Counted from the stretch's first letter, positions 17,262 through 27,141 are shown. The stretch: 64,000 bases of DNA from Enterobacter cloacae subsp. cloacae ATCC 13047 (GCF_000025565.1 NC_014121.1:1364001-1428000), one strand, 5' to 3'. Numbers and translations: made by a program. Notes: generated by a model from the sequence alone, not told the origin.

Positions 17262-18416
17262 ATGAAAAATGTCTACGTTACCAGTCCACTTCTTCCGCCA
17301 CTTGAGGAGTTCATCCCTTACCTGGAGACCTTGTGGGAAAGTAAAATTTTGACCAACAGCGGGCAATTCCATCAGCAACTGGAAGAGGCGCTGGCGGCCT
17401 ATCTTGGCGTAAAGCATGTCTGCCTGTTCTCTAACGGCACGCTCGCGCTGCTGACGGCGCTGCAGACATTGCGTATTACGGGCGAAGTGATCACCACGCC
17501 ATACTCCTTTGTCGCCACCTCTCACAGCCTGCTGTGGAATGATTTAACGCCGGTGTTTGCCGATATTGACCCTGTCACGTTTAATATCGATCCGGATCGC
17601 ATTGAAGAACTGATTACGCCTAAAACAACGGCCATCATGCCGGTCCACTGCTATGGTATTCCGTGCGATATGGAACGCATCCAGAAGATTGCCGATACCT
17701 ATGGGCTGAAGGTGATTTACGATGCGGCCCACTGTTTCGGCGTCAAACAGGATAACGCCAGCATTCTCAATTATGGCGATCTCTCCGTGCTGAGCTTCCA
17801 CGCCACGAAGGTATTTAATACCTTCGAAGGGGGCGCCATTATTTGCCACGACGCCAAAACCAAACAGCGCATCGATTATCTTAAAAACTTTGGCTTTGCC
17901 GATGAAACCATCGTGATGGCGCCGGGTATTAACGCCAAGATGAATGAAGTGCAGGCGGCCATGGGACTGCTGCAATTAAAGTATATTGACGGTGCGCTGC
18001 AGGAACGTGCGGTGATTTATCAGCGTTACGTTGAACTGCTCGATGCCGCGCTTCCGGCGCTGGAATACATTAAACCGGCCAGTAATATTGAATGGAATTA
18101 CTCTTACTTCCCGGTACTTATTCGTGCAGATTCGGCGGTCAGCCGGGATGCGATTTATGCGGAATTACGTAAGCATAATATCTATGCCCGCCGTTATTTC
18201 TATCCGCTTATCAGCGCCTTCCCGATGTATCGCCACTTCCCGACGGCGAATGTACAACATCTCCCGGTTGCCGATGAAATTTCTCATGCGGTGCTTTGCC
18301 TGCCTATCTATCCCGGACTGCCGGTGGCCGATCAGCGTCGTATTATTGAGATTATTCAGGGCTTGTTTATCGATGCTGCTCATGCGGCTGAGCCTGCGCT
18401 GGTGGTCAATGGATAG
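17262..18416 (+). CDS. DegT/DnrJ/EryC1/StrS sugar aminotransferase, VioA-like
   Basis: This 384-residue PLP enzyme belongs to the family that aminates NDP-keto-deoxysugars. ILTNSGQFHQ, ITTPYSFVATSHSLLW, the DAAH motif and SFHATKVFNTFEGG with the PLP lysine near residue 182 are visible. The overall pattern is closest, from memory, to VioA, which makes dTDP-4-amino-4,6-dideoxyglucose (viosamine) from the RmlAB product. Together with the GNAT gene at 21047 this suggests an N-acylated amino sugar for the flagellin glycan. The exact position of amination is not provable here. Confidence 0.75.
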   Translation: MKNVYVTSPLLPPLEEFIPYLETLWESKILTNSGQFHQQLEEALAAYLGVKHVCLFSNGTLALLTALQTLRITGEVITTPYSFVATSHSLLWNDLTPVFADIDPVTFNIDPDRIEELITPKTTAIMPVHCYGIPCDMERIQKIADTYGLKVIYDAAHCFGVKQDNASILNYGDLSVLSFHATKVFNTFEGGAIICHDAKTKQRIDYLKNFGFADETIVMAPGINAKMNEVQAAMGLLQLKYIDGALQERAVIYQRYVELLDAALPALEYIKPASNIEWNYSYFPVLIRADSAVSRDAIYAELRKHNIYARRYFYPLISAFPMYRHFPTANVQHLPVADEISHAVLCLPIYPGLPVADQRRIIEIIQGLFIDAAHAAEPALVVNG

Positions 18417-18428
18417 GAAAGGAAACCG

Positions 18429-19127
18429 ATGAAGCTGGCGATCATGCAACCCTATTTTTTCCCGTATTGCGGCTATTTTCAGCTCATGGCGGCCGTTGAT
18501 GCTTTCGTGGTGTATGACAACATCAAATACACGAAAAAAGGGTGGATTAACCGTAACCGTATTCAGGTTCGCGGTGCGGAGTCGTTAATCTCGCTGCCGC
18601 TAAAAAAAGACTCGGACTTTCTGGATATCAGGGAGCGGCAGCTCTCAGCCACATTTGACCGCAACAAGCTGTGCAATCAGATAATCGGGGCGTATCGCCA
18701 CGCCCCCTCATTTTCTGCGGTAATGCCGGTTGTTGAGGAGATTATTCAGAACCCGGACGAAAACCTGTTTAATTATCTGTGGCAGGGGCTGAACCGGCTG
18801 CGGGACTATTTTGGCTTCTCCTGCGAGCTGATTGTCTCGTCCTCATTACCGGCGAATCACGCGTTAAAGTCTCAGGATCGCGTCATCGATATTTGTCAGG
18901 TGATGAACGCCCGTACGTATATTAATCCCCCGGGGGGCATGGCGCTCTATTCCCGGGAGGATTTTGTCGACCGCGGGCTTGAGCTGAAATTTATCCAGCC
19001 GCAGCCGTGGCACTACCCGCATTCTGACGCGGCGTTTATTCCGTGGCTGTCGATTATTGACGTCATGATGTTTAACCCTCGCAATGAGGTGGTTCGTCGC
19101 CTCCAGCATGGTTATGAGTTAATTTAA
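18429..19127 (+). CDS. WbqC-like family protein
   Basis: This 232-residue protein has the typical WbqC-family opening KLAIMQPYFFPYCGYFQL followed by VYDNIKYTKKGWINRNRI, and later INPPGG. WbqC-like genes sit in polysaccharide and flagellin-modification clusters; some are thought to help acylate amino sugars, but the reaction is not settled. AGGAAA stands ahead of the ATG. The gene lies 12 bp after the aminotransferase and 1 bp before the next gene, so it is in the same operon. Confidence 0.75.
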   Translation: MKLAIMQPYFFPYCGYFQLMAAVDAFVVYDNIKYTKKGWINRNRIQVRGAESLISLPLKKDSDFLDIRERQLSATFDRNKLCNQIIGAYRHAPSFSAVMPVVEEIIQNPDENLFNYLWQGLNRLRDYFGFSCELIVSSSLPANHALKSQDRVIDICQVMNARTYINPPGGMALYSREDFVDRGLELKFIQPQPWHYPHSDAAFIPWLSIIDVMMFNPRNEVVRRLQHGYELI

Positions 19128-19128
19128 T

Positions 19129-20091
19129 ATGTTTACATGGAAAAAATTGGGTAAGGTCTTTACCCCGCAGGAAGTGACCCATCTCCCCTGGCTTAAAGAG
19201 TTTGCGCAGGCCCCTGCGACGCTGATCTTTGATGATTTCGTACGCGTCTATTTCTCCTGCCGTCCACCCGCCGATGAACAGGGAAAATATGTCAGCTACT
19301 CCGCCTGGGTCGATTTGGCACGTGACGATCTCTTCCACGTGTTGCGCGTCGCCCGCGAACCGATTCTCCCGTTGGGCGGATACGGAGAGTTCGACGAATT
19401 TGGAACCTATCCCGTCTCCGTAATGCGCGATAACGATGTGGTAAAAGCCTGGTATGCAGGCTGGACCCGCTGCGAATCGGTGCCGTTTAACGTGGCAATT
19501 GGCATGGCGGTGAGCCATGACCAGGGGGAAACCTTTGTTAAAGCGGGCCCGGGACCGGCAATTGGCTACTCACCGGATGAGCCGTTTGTGATGAGTGGGC
19601 CAAAAATTCGCAGATTCAATAACCAGTGGCAGCTTTTTTATATCGCCGGGCGCAAATGGAAGTGGGTGGATGGCCGCGCAGAGCCGGTCTACAAGATCCG
19701 CATGGCGACCTCTGACGATGGCATCAACTGGACGAAGCTGAATAAAGATCTGATCCCCAGCCGTATCGAAGAGGACGAGGCGCAGGCCAGCCCGGATGTC
19801 TTTTACGCCAACGGCAAATACCATATGTTCTTTTGCTACCGCTACAGCGCCCATTATCGCGGAAAGCAGAACGGTTACCGCATCGGCTACGCGTGGAGTC
19901 TGGATATGATCACGTGGCATCGGGATGACAGTAAAGCTGGCATTGATGTGTCCGCCTCCGGGTGGGATGCCGAGATGATCAGCTACCCACACGTATTTGA
20001 ACTGGATGGCACTATTTACATGGCTTATCTGGGGGATCAGGTGGGCCGCTATGGCTTTGGCCTGGCACAACTGGAGGGCAAATTATGCTAA
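19129..20091 (+). CDS. Beta-propeller (GH43/GH130-like fold) protein, first of a tandem pair
   Basis: This 320-residue cytoplasmic protein shows the repeating pattern of five-bladed beta-propeller glycosidases and phosphorylases: FDDFVRVYFSCR, GMAVSHDQGETF, IRMATSDDGINWTK and a final blade YPHVFELDGTIYMAYLG. The next gene encodes a paralogue with the same motifs. No signal peptide is seen, so action is inside the cell. In this context it could transfer or trim a sugar on an intermediate; I cannot identify catalytic residues with confidence. The next start lies 7 bp inside its 3' end. Confidence 0.65.
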   Translation: MFTWKKLGKVFTPQEVTHLPWLKEFAQAPATLIFDDFVRVYFSCRPPADEQGKYVSYSAWVDLARDDLFHVLRVAREPILPLGGYGEFDEFGTYPVSVMRDNDVVKAWYAGWTRCESVPFNVAIGMAVSHDQGETFVKAGPGPAIGYSPDEPFVMSGPKIRRFNNQWQLFYIAGRKWKWVDGRAEPVYKIRMATSDDGINWTKLNKDLIPSRIEEDEAQASPDVFYANGKYHMFFCYRYSAHYRGKQNGYRIGYAWSLDMITWHRDDSKAGIDVSASGWDAEMISYPHVFELDGTIYMAYLGDQVGRYGFGLAQLEGKLC

Positions 20092-21050
20092 CCCTGAACT
20101 GGCGTAAGCACGGACTTATCTATTCGCCGTCGCAGTTTCCTCCTCTGGCAAATGGGGTGGGGTTTGCCCAGTCTCCGCAAGCGCTGGTGTTTGATGACTT
20201 TGTCCGTATCTATTTCTCCACGCGTGAGCAAGAAAAGCACTCAGCAAAGTTCATCAGCCGCGTCTGCTATGTGGATATGGATAAATCTCTGCGGGAGGTG
20301 CTTCGCATCAGTCCCGAGCCGGTACTTGCTCCTGCTGAACTGGGCACATTCGACGAGCACGGTATTTTCCCCTGCAACGTTTTACGTCACGACGGCAAAA
20401 TCATGGCCTGGACAACCGGGTGGAACCGTCGCGTTTCGGTCTCGGTTGATACGGCCATTGGTCTGGCAGTAAGCACAGACAATGGCGAACACTTCACCCG
20501 TGTCGGTACCGGGCCGGTGATGGGCCCCTCATTGCACGAGCCACACTTAGTGGGTGATGCCTTTGTCATCCATACCCGTGAACGTTTCCACATGTGGTAC
20601 ATCTTTGGCACGGGCTGGAAAAAGCGCACGCCGGAATCGGTGCCGGATCGCATTTATAAAATTGCCCATGCGGAATCAGACGATGGCATCAACTGGCAGC
20701 GTGACAGCCAGCAAATCATTCCTTCGGTGCTGGGGGAAGACGAATGCCAGGCGCTGCCGACGGTGATTGAAATCAATGGCCGGTATCATATGGTCTTTTG
20801 CTTCCGGGAGTGTTTTGACTTCCGTACTGGGCAGGGGCGCGGTTATCGTCTGGGCTATGCCTGGTCTGATGATTTACACCACTGGCATCGTGATGATAGC
20901 CAGATGGCGTCGCTCGCGTCCGTGGATGACTGGGACAGCGAAATGCAGTGCTATCCCCATCTTTTCCGCTGCGATGAAAAAGTCTATTTGCTTTATAACG
21001 GTAATGCGTTTGGCAAAGCGGGCTTCGGCCTTGCGGAACTGGTGTTATGA
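20085..21050 (+). CDS. Beta-propeller (GH43/GH130-like fold) protein, second of a tandem pair
   Basis: This 321-residue paralogue of the preceding protein shares WRKHGLIYSPSQ versus WKKLGKVFTPQE at the start, FDDFVRIYFS, GTFDEHGIFPCNV, AHAESDDGINWQRD and the closing FGKAGFGLAEL. The pair probably arose by duplication and then diverged, judging from moderate similarity. Reading frames overlap by 7 bp with the gene before and 4 bp with the gene after. Function is unknown beyond a propeller fold of carbohydrate-active type. Confidence 0.65.
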   Translation: MLTLNWRKHGLIYSPSQFPPLANGVGFAQSPQALVFDDFVRIYFSTREQEKHSAKFISRVCYVDMDKSLREVLRISPEPVLAPAELGTFDEHGIFPCNVLRHDGKIMAWTTGWNRRVSVSVDTAIGLAVSTDNGEHFTRVGTGPVMGPSLHEPHLVGDAFVIHTRERFHMWYIFGTGWKKRTPESVPDRIYKIAHAESDDGINWQRDSQQIIPSVLGEDECQALPTVIEINGRYHMVFCFRECFDFRTGQGRGYRLGYAWSDDLHHWHRDDSQMASLASVDDWDSEMQCYPHLFRCDEKVYLLYNGNAFGKAGFGLAELVL

Positions 21051-21499
21051 ATCGCTGGGTGTTTTGTCAAAACCGCGCCTCTCGTGAGGAGATAGTCGAA
21101 CATTTTAACCGGTGTGACCCGCTATTTATTGCGTCAATCAGCGAAAGAATAGCGTTACAGGACTATGCCCAGAAAATAGTGGCGCGGGCATGGCGAAGCG
21201 AAGCCTGGCAAAACAACACGCTCACCGGACTGGTGGCTGCCTATTATAACACGCAGCGTCAGCAGGGATTTATTACGAATGTTTCCGTTTTGCCGGACGC
21301 TCAGCATTGCGGCATGGGTAGTCAGCTGTTAATTCAAAGCATTGCACATTTACACTCCCAGGGTGTGACTGAAATTAATCTTGAAGTCGATAAGAATAAC
21401 GTGTCGGCACAACGTTTATATCTAAAGCATGGTTTTACCTTTGGAATAGCAAACGGTTCAAAGATAACCATGACTTTACAGAGAGAGAAAACAACATGA
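21047..21499 (+). CDS. GNAT-family N-acetyltransferase
   Basis: This 150-residue protein has the GNAT core VSVLPDAQHCGMGSQLL (motif A acetyl-CoA loop around GMGSQL) followed by INLEVDKNNVSAQRLYLKHGF, the usual motif B. In the island it is the natural enzyme to acylate the amino group installed by the VioA-like aminotransferase, though protein or other acceptors are possible. It overlaps both neighbours by 4 bp (ATGA type), indicating tight translational coupling. Confidence 0.8.
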   Translation: MNRWVFCQNRASREEIVEHFNRCDPLFIASISERIALQDYAQKIVARAWRSEAWQNNTLTGLVAAYYNTQRQQGFITNVSVLPDAQHCGMGSQLLIQSIAHLHSQGVTEINLEVDKNNVSAQRLYLKHGFTFGIANGSKITMTLQREKTT

Positions 21500-22233
21500 C
21501 CCTTCGTGATTACAATCTGGAAATCAAGGATACTGCCGATCATCAGTACGCCTATAACTTTGATTTTGATGTGATGCACCCTTTTATGATTCGTGCGTTC
21601 ACACCGTTCTTTAAGCCAGGTAATTTACTTGAACTGGGTAGTTTTAAAGGTGATTTCACCGCACGCCTGGCTGAAAAATTTAACGCCATCACCTGCGTGG
21701 AAGCTTCCGAAGAGGCGATGACCATCGCCCGTAAGCGCCTGGGAAAAAATGTCTCGTTTGTCCATTCCCGCTTTGAGGATGTTCAACTTCCTGAGCGTTA
21801 TGACAATATTGTTCTCACCCATGTGCTGGAGCATATTGACGATCCCGTTAACCTCTTAAAACGCATTAATGATGAATGGCTAACGGATGACGGACACCTT
21901 TTTCTGGTGTGTCCCAATGCGCATGCCGCTTCCCGACAGATTGCGGTCAAAATGGGATTAATCTCGCATAATAGTGCGGTGACGGAGGCCGAGTTTCTCC
22001 ATGGCCATCGTTGCACTTATTCTCTGGATACGCTTGAGAGAGATGCCCGTCTTGCCGGACTGAATGTGGTTTATCGCACAGGTATTTTTTTCAAAGCGCT
22101 GGCTAATTTCCAGTGGGATAAACTTTTACGGACGGATATCATCTCGACGCAATATCTTGAGGGCTGCTACGAGTTAGGCCATCAATACCCTGATTTATGT
22201 TCAAGCATATTCTTGCTGTGTAAAAAAGGCTGA
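21496..22233 (+). CDS. Class I SAM-dependent methyltransferase, last gene of the island
   Basis: This 245-residue protein carries the SAM motif LLELGSFKGDFTARLAE, the acidic residue after the next strand (CVEASEEAM) and VLTHVLEHIDDP, the typical post-motif of small-molecule methyltransferases. It is the last of eight co-directional genes before the fliA leader. It could methylate the flagellin sugar, as known for modified viosamine-type glycans in Pseudomonas. Substrate is inference. Confidence 0.75.
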   Translation: MTLRDYNLEIKDTADHQYAYNFDFDVMHPFMIRAFTPFFKPGNLLELGSFKGDFTARLAEKFNAITCVEASEEAMTIARKRLGKNVSFVHSRFEDVQLPERYDNIVLTHVLEHIDDPVNLLKRINDEWLTDDGHLFLVCPNAHAASRQIAVKMGLISHNSAVTEAEFLHGHRCTYSLDTLERDARLAGLNVVYRTGIFFKALANFQWDKLLRTDIISTQYLEGCYELGHQYPDLCSSIFLLCKKG

Positions 22234-22348
22234 CGTTATTCCTGCTGCAGGATGCATGTTATCCCGACATGCATCGGTAACCCCCAAATAACCCCTTATT
22301 TTACCCACTATTCATCCAATTGAACGCCCTGCAGAATCGGATAATCAT

Positions 22349-22356
22349 GCCGATAA
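22349..22356 (+). promoter_or_regulatory. Sigma-28 type -10 element upstream of fliA
   Basis: GCCGATAA is a perfect sigma-28 -10 hexamer-type element, but the position 15 bp upstream reads TGCA and not TAAA. fliA genes usually have both a FlhDC/sigma-70 and a sigma-28 promoter; only the -10 half can be supported here. Confidence 0.5.
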
Positions 22357-22381
22357 CTCAACTAACGCAGGGCTGTTTATC

Positions 22382-23101
22382 GTGAATTCACTCTATACCG
22401 CTGAAGGTGTAATGGATAAACACTCGCTGTGGCAGCGTTATGTCCCGCTGGTGCGTCACGAAGCATTGCGCCTCCAGGTGCGTTTGCCGGCGAGCGTGGA
22501 ACTGGACGATCTGCTACAGGCGGGCGGTATCGGGTTATTGAATGCAGTTGACCGATACGACGCTCTGCAAGGAACGGCATTTACCACTTACGCAGTTCAG
22601 CGTATTCGTGGTGCGATGCTGGACGAGCTGCGCAGCCGGGACTGGGTGCCGCGCAGTGTTCGCCGCAACGCGCGCGAAGTGGCGCATGCGATGGGGCAGC
22701 TGGAACAGGAACTGGGACGCAACGCGACGGAAACGGAAGTGGCGGAACGGCTTGGTATTCCTGTTGAAGAGTATCGTCAGATGTTGCTCGATACCAATAA
22801 TAGCCAACTCTTCTCTTATGACGAGTGGCGCGAAGAGCATGGCGATAGCATCGAGCTGGTGACGGATGAGCATCAGCAAGAAAACCCGTTACACCATTTA
22901 ATGGAAGGTAATTTACGCCAGCGCGTGATGGAAGCCATTGAAGCTTTGCCAGAGCGCGAACAGCTGGTGTTAACCCTCTATTATCAGGAAGAGCTTAATC
23001 TCAAAGAGATTGGCGCTGTTCTGGAAGTGGGAGAGTCGCGGGTAAGCCAGCTGCACAGCCAGGCCATCAAACGCTTACGAACCAAGCTGGGTAAGTTATA
23101 G
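22382..23101 (+). CDS. fliA: RNA polymerase sigma-28 factor FliA
   Basis: This 239-residue sigma factor directs class 3 flagellar transcription. Region 2 (LDDLLQAGGIGLLNAVDRYD, TFTTYAVQRIRG), region 3 and region 4 (LKEIGAVLEVGESRVSQLHS) are all present. Translation starts at GTG 22382, as in E. coli, giving MNSLYTAEGV. It is near-identical to E. coli FliA in the conserved regions. The gene is followed by fliZ. Confidence 0.97.
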   Translation: MNSLYTAEGVMDKHSLWQRYVPLVRHEALRLQVRLPASVELDDLLQAGGIGLLNAVDRYDALQGTAFTTYAVQRIRGAMLDELRSRDWVPRSVRRNAREVAHAMGQLEQELGRNATETEVAERLGIPVEEYRQMLLDTNNSQLFSYDEWREEHGDSIELVTDEHQQENPLHHLMEGNLRQRVMEAIEALPEREQLVLTLYYQEELNLKEIGAVLEVGESRVSQLHSQAIKRLRTKLGKL

Positions 23102-23155
23102 GTGATTGATTCACCTGAAAAATGCCGCACAACGTATTGACAACCAGGAGTTATC

Positions 23156-23707
23156 ATGACGGTGCAGCAATCTAAAAGACGGCCTTTAAGCCGCTACCTG
23201 AAAGACTTTAAACACAGCCAGACGCATTGCGCCCACTGTAACAAGTTACTCGATCGTATCACGCTGGTTCGTCGTGGCGAAATCGTCAACAAAATTGCGA
23301 TTTCTCGTCTCGACACGTTGATGGACGAAGCCGCGTGGCTCGAAGAGCAGAAAGAGTGGGTGGCGCTTTGCCGTTTCTGTGGCGATCTCCACTGCAAAGA
23401 GCAAAGCGACTTCTTCGATATTATCGGTTTCAAACAGTTCCTGTTTGAACAGACCGAGATGAGTCACGGGACCGTTCGCGAATACGTGGTTCGCCTGCGT
23501 CGCCTCGGGCAACATCTGACCGTGAATAACATTTCCCGCGATCTGCTCAAGACCGGCTACCTGGATGAAAACCTGGAGCCGTGGCTGCCTGCGACCAGTA
23601 CCAATAACTACCGTATTGCGCTGCGCAAGTACGCACAATATAAGGTCCAAATGCCGGCGGCGGTAAAGCAGAAAGCCCACGCCGGGACAACTTCTGATAT
23701 ATATTAA
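23156..23707 (+). CDS. fliZ: FliZ, regulator of flagellar and sigma-S dependent genes
   Basis: This 183-residue protein has the FliZ features RPLSRYLKDFKHSQTHCAHC, an N-terminal CxxC and a tyrosine-recombinase-like DNA-binding core (GTVREYVVRLRRLGQHL). In E. coli it represses sigma-S promoters and supports FlhDC activity. The start follows CAGGAG. It forms a pair with fliA, 55 bp apart. Confidence 0.95.
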   Translation: MTVQQSKRRPLSRYLKDFKHSQTHCAHCNKLLDRITLVRRGEIVNKIAISRLDTLMDEAAWLEEQKEWVALCRFCGDLHCKEQSDFFDIIGFKQFLFEQTEMSHGTVREYVVRLRRLGQHLTVNNISRDLLKTGYLDENLEPWLPATSTNNYRIALRKYAQYKVQMPAAVKQKAHAGTTSDIY

Positions 23708-23735
23708 AAAAGAATAAGATGTAGCGCAGTCGCCT

Positions 23736-23763
23736 TTGACCTTGCAGGCGATTTCTCTACACT
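23736..23763 (+). promoter_or_regulatory. Sigma-70 promoter of tcyJ
   Basis: TTGACC (23736-23741), a 16-bp spacer and TACACT (23758-23763) form a good sigma-70 promoter 31 bp before the tcyJ start. Confidence 0.6.
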
Positions 23764-23793
23764 ACACAAAAATTCCACTATATCGGGGTACTT

Positions 23794-24594
23794 ATGAAAT
23801 TAGCACTTCTGGGTCGTCAGGCGCTGATGGGCGTTATGGCCGTTGCGCTGGTCGCGGGAATGAGCGTGAAAACCTTCGCCGCAGAGAACCTGCTTAACAA
23901 AGTGAAAGAGCGCGGTACGCTGTTGGTCGGGCTGGAAGGAACCTATCCTCCGTTCAGCTTCCAGGGTGATGACGGTAAACTGACCGGTTTCGAAGTGGAA
24001 TTTGCGGAAGAACTGGCTAAACACCTTGGGGTGAAAGCGTCCCTGAAACCGACCAAATGGGACGGTATGCTGGCGTCGCTGGATTCCAAACGTATTGATG
24101 TGGTGATTAACCAGGTGACCATTTCTGACGAGCGTAAGAAGAAGTATGACTTCTCCACGCCGTACACCGTGTCCGGTATCCAGGCGCTGGTGAAGAAAGG
24201 TAACGAAGGCTCAATCAAAACGGCCGCGGATCTGAAAGGTAAAAAAGTCGGTGTCGGTCTGGGAACCAACTACGAAGAGTGGCTGCGCCAGAACGTTCAG
24301 GGTGTGGATATCCGCACCTATGATGATGACCCGACAAAATACCAGGATCTCCGCGTTGGCCGTATCGATGCCATCCTGGTTGACCGTCTGGCGGCACTGG
24401 ATCTGGTGAAGAAAACCAACAACACCCTGGCGGTCGCCGGTGATGCGTTCTCTCGTCAGGAATCCGGGGTTGCTGTCCGTAAAGGTAATGAAGACCTGGT
24501 CAAGGCGATCGACTCCGCCATTGCGGATATGCAAAAAGACGGCAGCCTGAAAGCGCTTTCTGAGAAGTGGTTTGGGGCAGACGTCACCAAATAA
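23794..24594 (+). CDS. tcyJ: L-cystine-binding periplasmic protein TcyJ (FliY)
   Basis: This 266-residue solute-binding protein of the polar amino acid type 3 family has a signal peptide ending near residue 29 (KTFAAEN). GLEGTYPPFSFQGDDGKLTGFEVE is the classical ligand-pocket opening of this family; I quote it in part. It supplies cystine to the TcyL/TcyN transporter encoded downstream. A strong terminator follows, so most transcripts stop before dcyD. Confidence 0.95.
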   Translation: MKLALLGRQALMGVMAVALVAGMSVKTFAAENLLNKVKERGTLLVGLEGTYPPFSFQGDDGKLTGFEVEFAEELAKHLGVKASLKPTKWDGMLASLDSKRIDVVINQVTISDERKKKYDFSTPYTVSGIQALVKKGNEGSIKTAADLKGKKVGVGLGTNYEEWLRQNVQGVDIRTYDDDPTKYQDLRVGRIDAILVDRLAALDLVKKTNNTLAVAGDAFSRQESGVAVRKGNEDLVKAIDSAIADMQKDGSLKALSEKWFGADVTK

Positions 24595-24606
24595 GTCTTT
24601 GACGTT

Positions 24607-24637
24607 AAAAAAAGGCGCTTTTAAAAGCGCCTTTTTT
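24607..24637 (+). terminator. Terminator after tcyJ
   Basis: A perfect palindrome, GGCGCTTTT/AAAAGCGCC, flanked by seven A and six T residues, lies 13 bp after the tcyJ stop. Confidence 0.9.
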
Positions 24638-24686
24638 ATTTCTTACGCGTCTGCGTGCATAATGAAAAATATCACATTTTGTCTGA

Positions 24687-25688
<1,002 letters not shown>

Positions 25689-25709
25689 AAATCAGGTCGA
25701 AAAATAATA

Positions 25710-26378
25710 ATGCAAGAAAGTATTCAACTGGTTATCGATTCGCTGCCGTTCCTGCTGAAAGGCGCGGTGTTCACCTTACAGCTCAGTATTGGTGGCATGT
25801 TCTTCGGCCTGGTCCTCGGGTTTGTGCTGGCCTTAATGCGTATGTCGCCCGTCTGGCCGGTGCGCTGGCTGGCTCGCTTTTATATCTCTGTGTTTCGCGG
25901 CACGCCGCTTATCGCGCAGCTCTTTATGATCTACTACGGTTTACCGCAGTTCGGGATTGAACTGGACCCGATCCCGGCAGCGATGATTGGGCTGTCGCTT
26001 AATACGGCGGCGTATACCTCGGAAACCCTGCGTGCGGCAATTTCGTCGATTGATAAAGGGCAGTGGGAAGCCGCGGCCAGTATCGGTATGACACCGTGGC
26101 AAACCTTGCGCCGGGCCATTCTGCCGCAGGCGGCGCGGGTGGCGTTGCCGCCGCTCAGCAACAGCTTTATCAGCCTGGTGAAAGACACCTCGCTGGCGGC
26201 GACGATTCAGGTGCCGGAGCTGTTCCGTCAGGCGCAGCTTATCACCTCGCGCACGCTTGAAGTGTTTACCATGTATCTTGCTGCCTCGCTGATCTACTGG
26301 GTGATGGCAACGGTGCTGTCTGCCCTGCAAAACTATTTTGAAAACCAGCTTAACCGCCAGGAGCGTGATCCAAAATGA
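25710..26378 (+). CDS. tcyL: L-cystine ABC transporter permease TcyL (YecS)
   Basis: This 222-residue membrane protein has about five helices and the EAA loop (EAAASIGMTPWQTLRRAILPQA) that docks to the ATPase; the family is the HisM/GlnP type. It pairs with TcyN, whose start overlaps its stop by 4 bp (ATGA), and takes substrate from TcyJ. Confidence 0.95.
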   Translation: MQESIQLVIDSLPFLLKGAVFTLQLSIGGMFFGLVLGFVLALMRMSPVWPVRWLARFYISVFRGTPLIAQLFMIYYGLPQFGIELDPIPAAMIGLSLNTAAYTSETLRAAISSIDKGQWEAAASIGMTPWQTLRRAILPQAARVALPPLSNSFISLVKDTSLAATIQVPELFRQAQLITSRTLEVFTMYLAASLIYWVMATVLSALQNYFENQLNRQERDPK

Positions 26379-27127
26379 GTGCTATCGACGTTAAAAACCT
26401 GGTGAAGAAATTCCACGGGCAAACGGTGCTCCACGGGATCGATCTGGAGGTGGAGCAGGGTGAAGTGGTGGCGATTATCGGCCCGAGCGGCTCAGGAAAA
26501 ACCACGCTGCTGCGCAGCATTAACCTGCTTGAACAGCCGGAGGGAGGCACCATTCGGGTTGGGGAAATCACCATTGATACCGGTAAATCAATCAGCCAGC
26601 AAAAAGGCCTGATCCGCCAGCTGCGCCAGCACGTGGGGTTTGTTTTCCAGAGCTTCAATCTGTTCCCGCACCGGACGGTGCTGGAGAACATTATTGAAGG
26701 TCCGGTGATTGTGAAAGGTGAACCAAAAGAGGAAGCCACGGCACGCGCGCGTGAACTGCTTGCCAAAGTGGGGCTGGCAGGGAAAGAGACCAGCTATCCG
26801 CGTCGTCTTTCGGGCGGGCAACAGCAACGTGTGGCGATAGCCCGCGCGCTGGCAATGCGCCCGGATGTGATCCTCTTTGACGAACCCACTTCTGCGCTTG
26901 ATCCTGAGCTGGTGGGCGAGGTGCTTAACACTATTCGTCAGCTGGCACAGGAAAAACGCACCATGGTCATTGTGACTCACGAAATGAGCTTTGCCCGTGA
27001 CGTCGCCGACCGGGCTATTTTCATGGATCAAGGACGGATTGTGGAGCAGGGGCCGGCAAAAAGTTTATTTGCCAACCCGCAGCAGCCGCGAACCCGTCAA
27101 TTCCTTGAAAAATTCCTTATGCAGTAG
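26375..27127 (+). CDS. tcyN: L-cystine ABC transporter ATP-binding protein TcyN (YecC)
   Basis: This 250-residue ATPase shows Walker A GPSGSGKTT, signature LSGGQQQR and Walker B VILFDEPTSALD in order. It energises cystine import with TcyJ and TcyL. The start codon overlaps the tcyL stop. Confidence 0.96.
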   Translation: MSAIDVKNLVKKFHGQTVLHGIDLEVEQGEVVAIIGPSGSGKTTLLRSINLLEQPEGGTIRVGEITIDTGKSISQQKGLIRQLRQHVGFVFQSFNLFPHRTVLENIIEGPVIVKGEPKEEATARARELLAKVGLAGKETSYPRRLSGGQQQRVAIARALAMRPDVILFDEPTSALDPELVGEVLNTIRQLAQEKRTMVIVTHEMSFARDVADRAIFMDQGRIVEQGPAKSLFANPQQPRTRQFLEKFLMQ

Positions 27128-27141
27128 CATTTTTGCACGCA

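Noticed and set aside
22330..22356. Complete sigma-28 promoter for fliA
   Set aside because: Only the -10 element is good; the -35 position reads TGCA, so a full promoter is not claimed.
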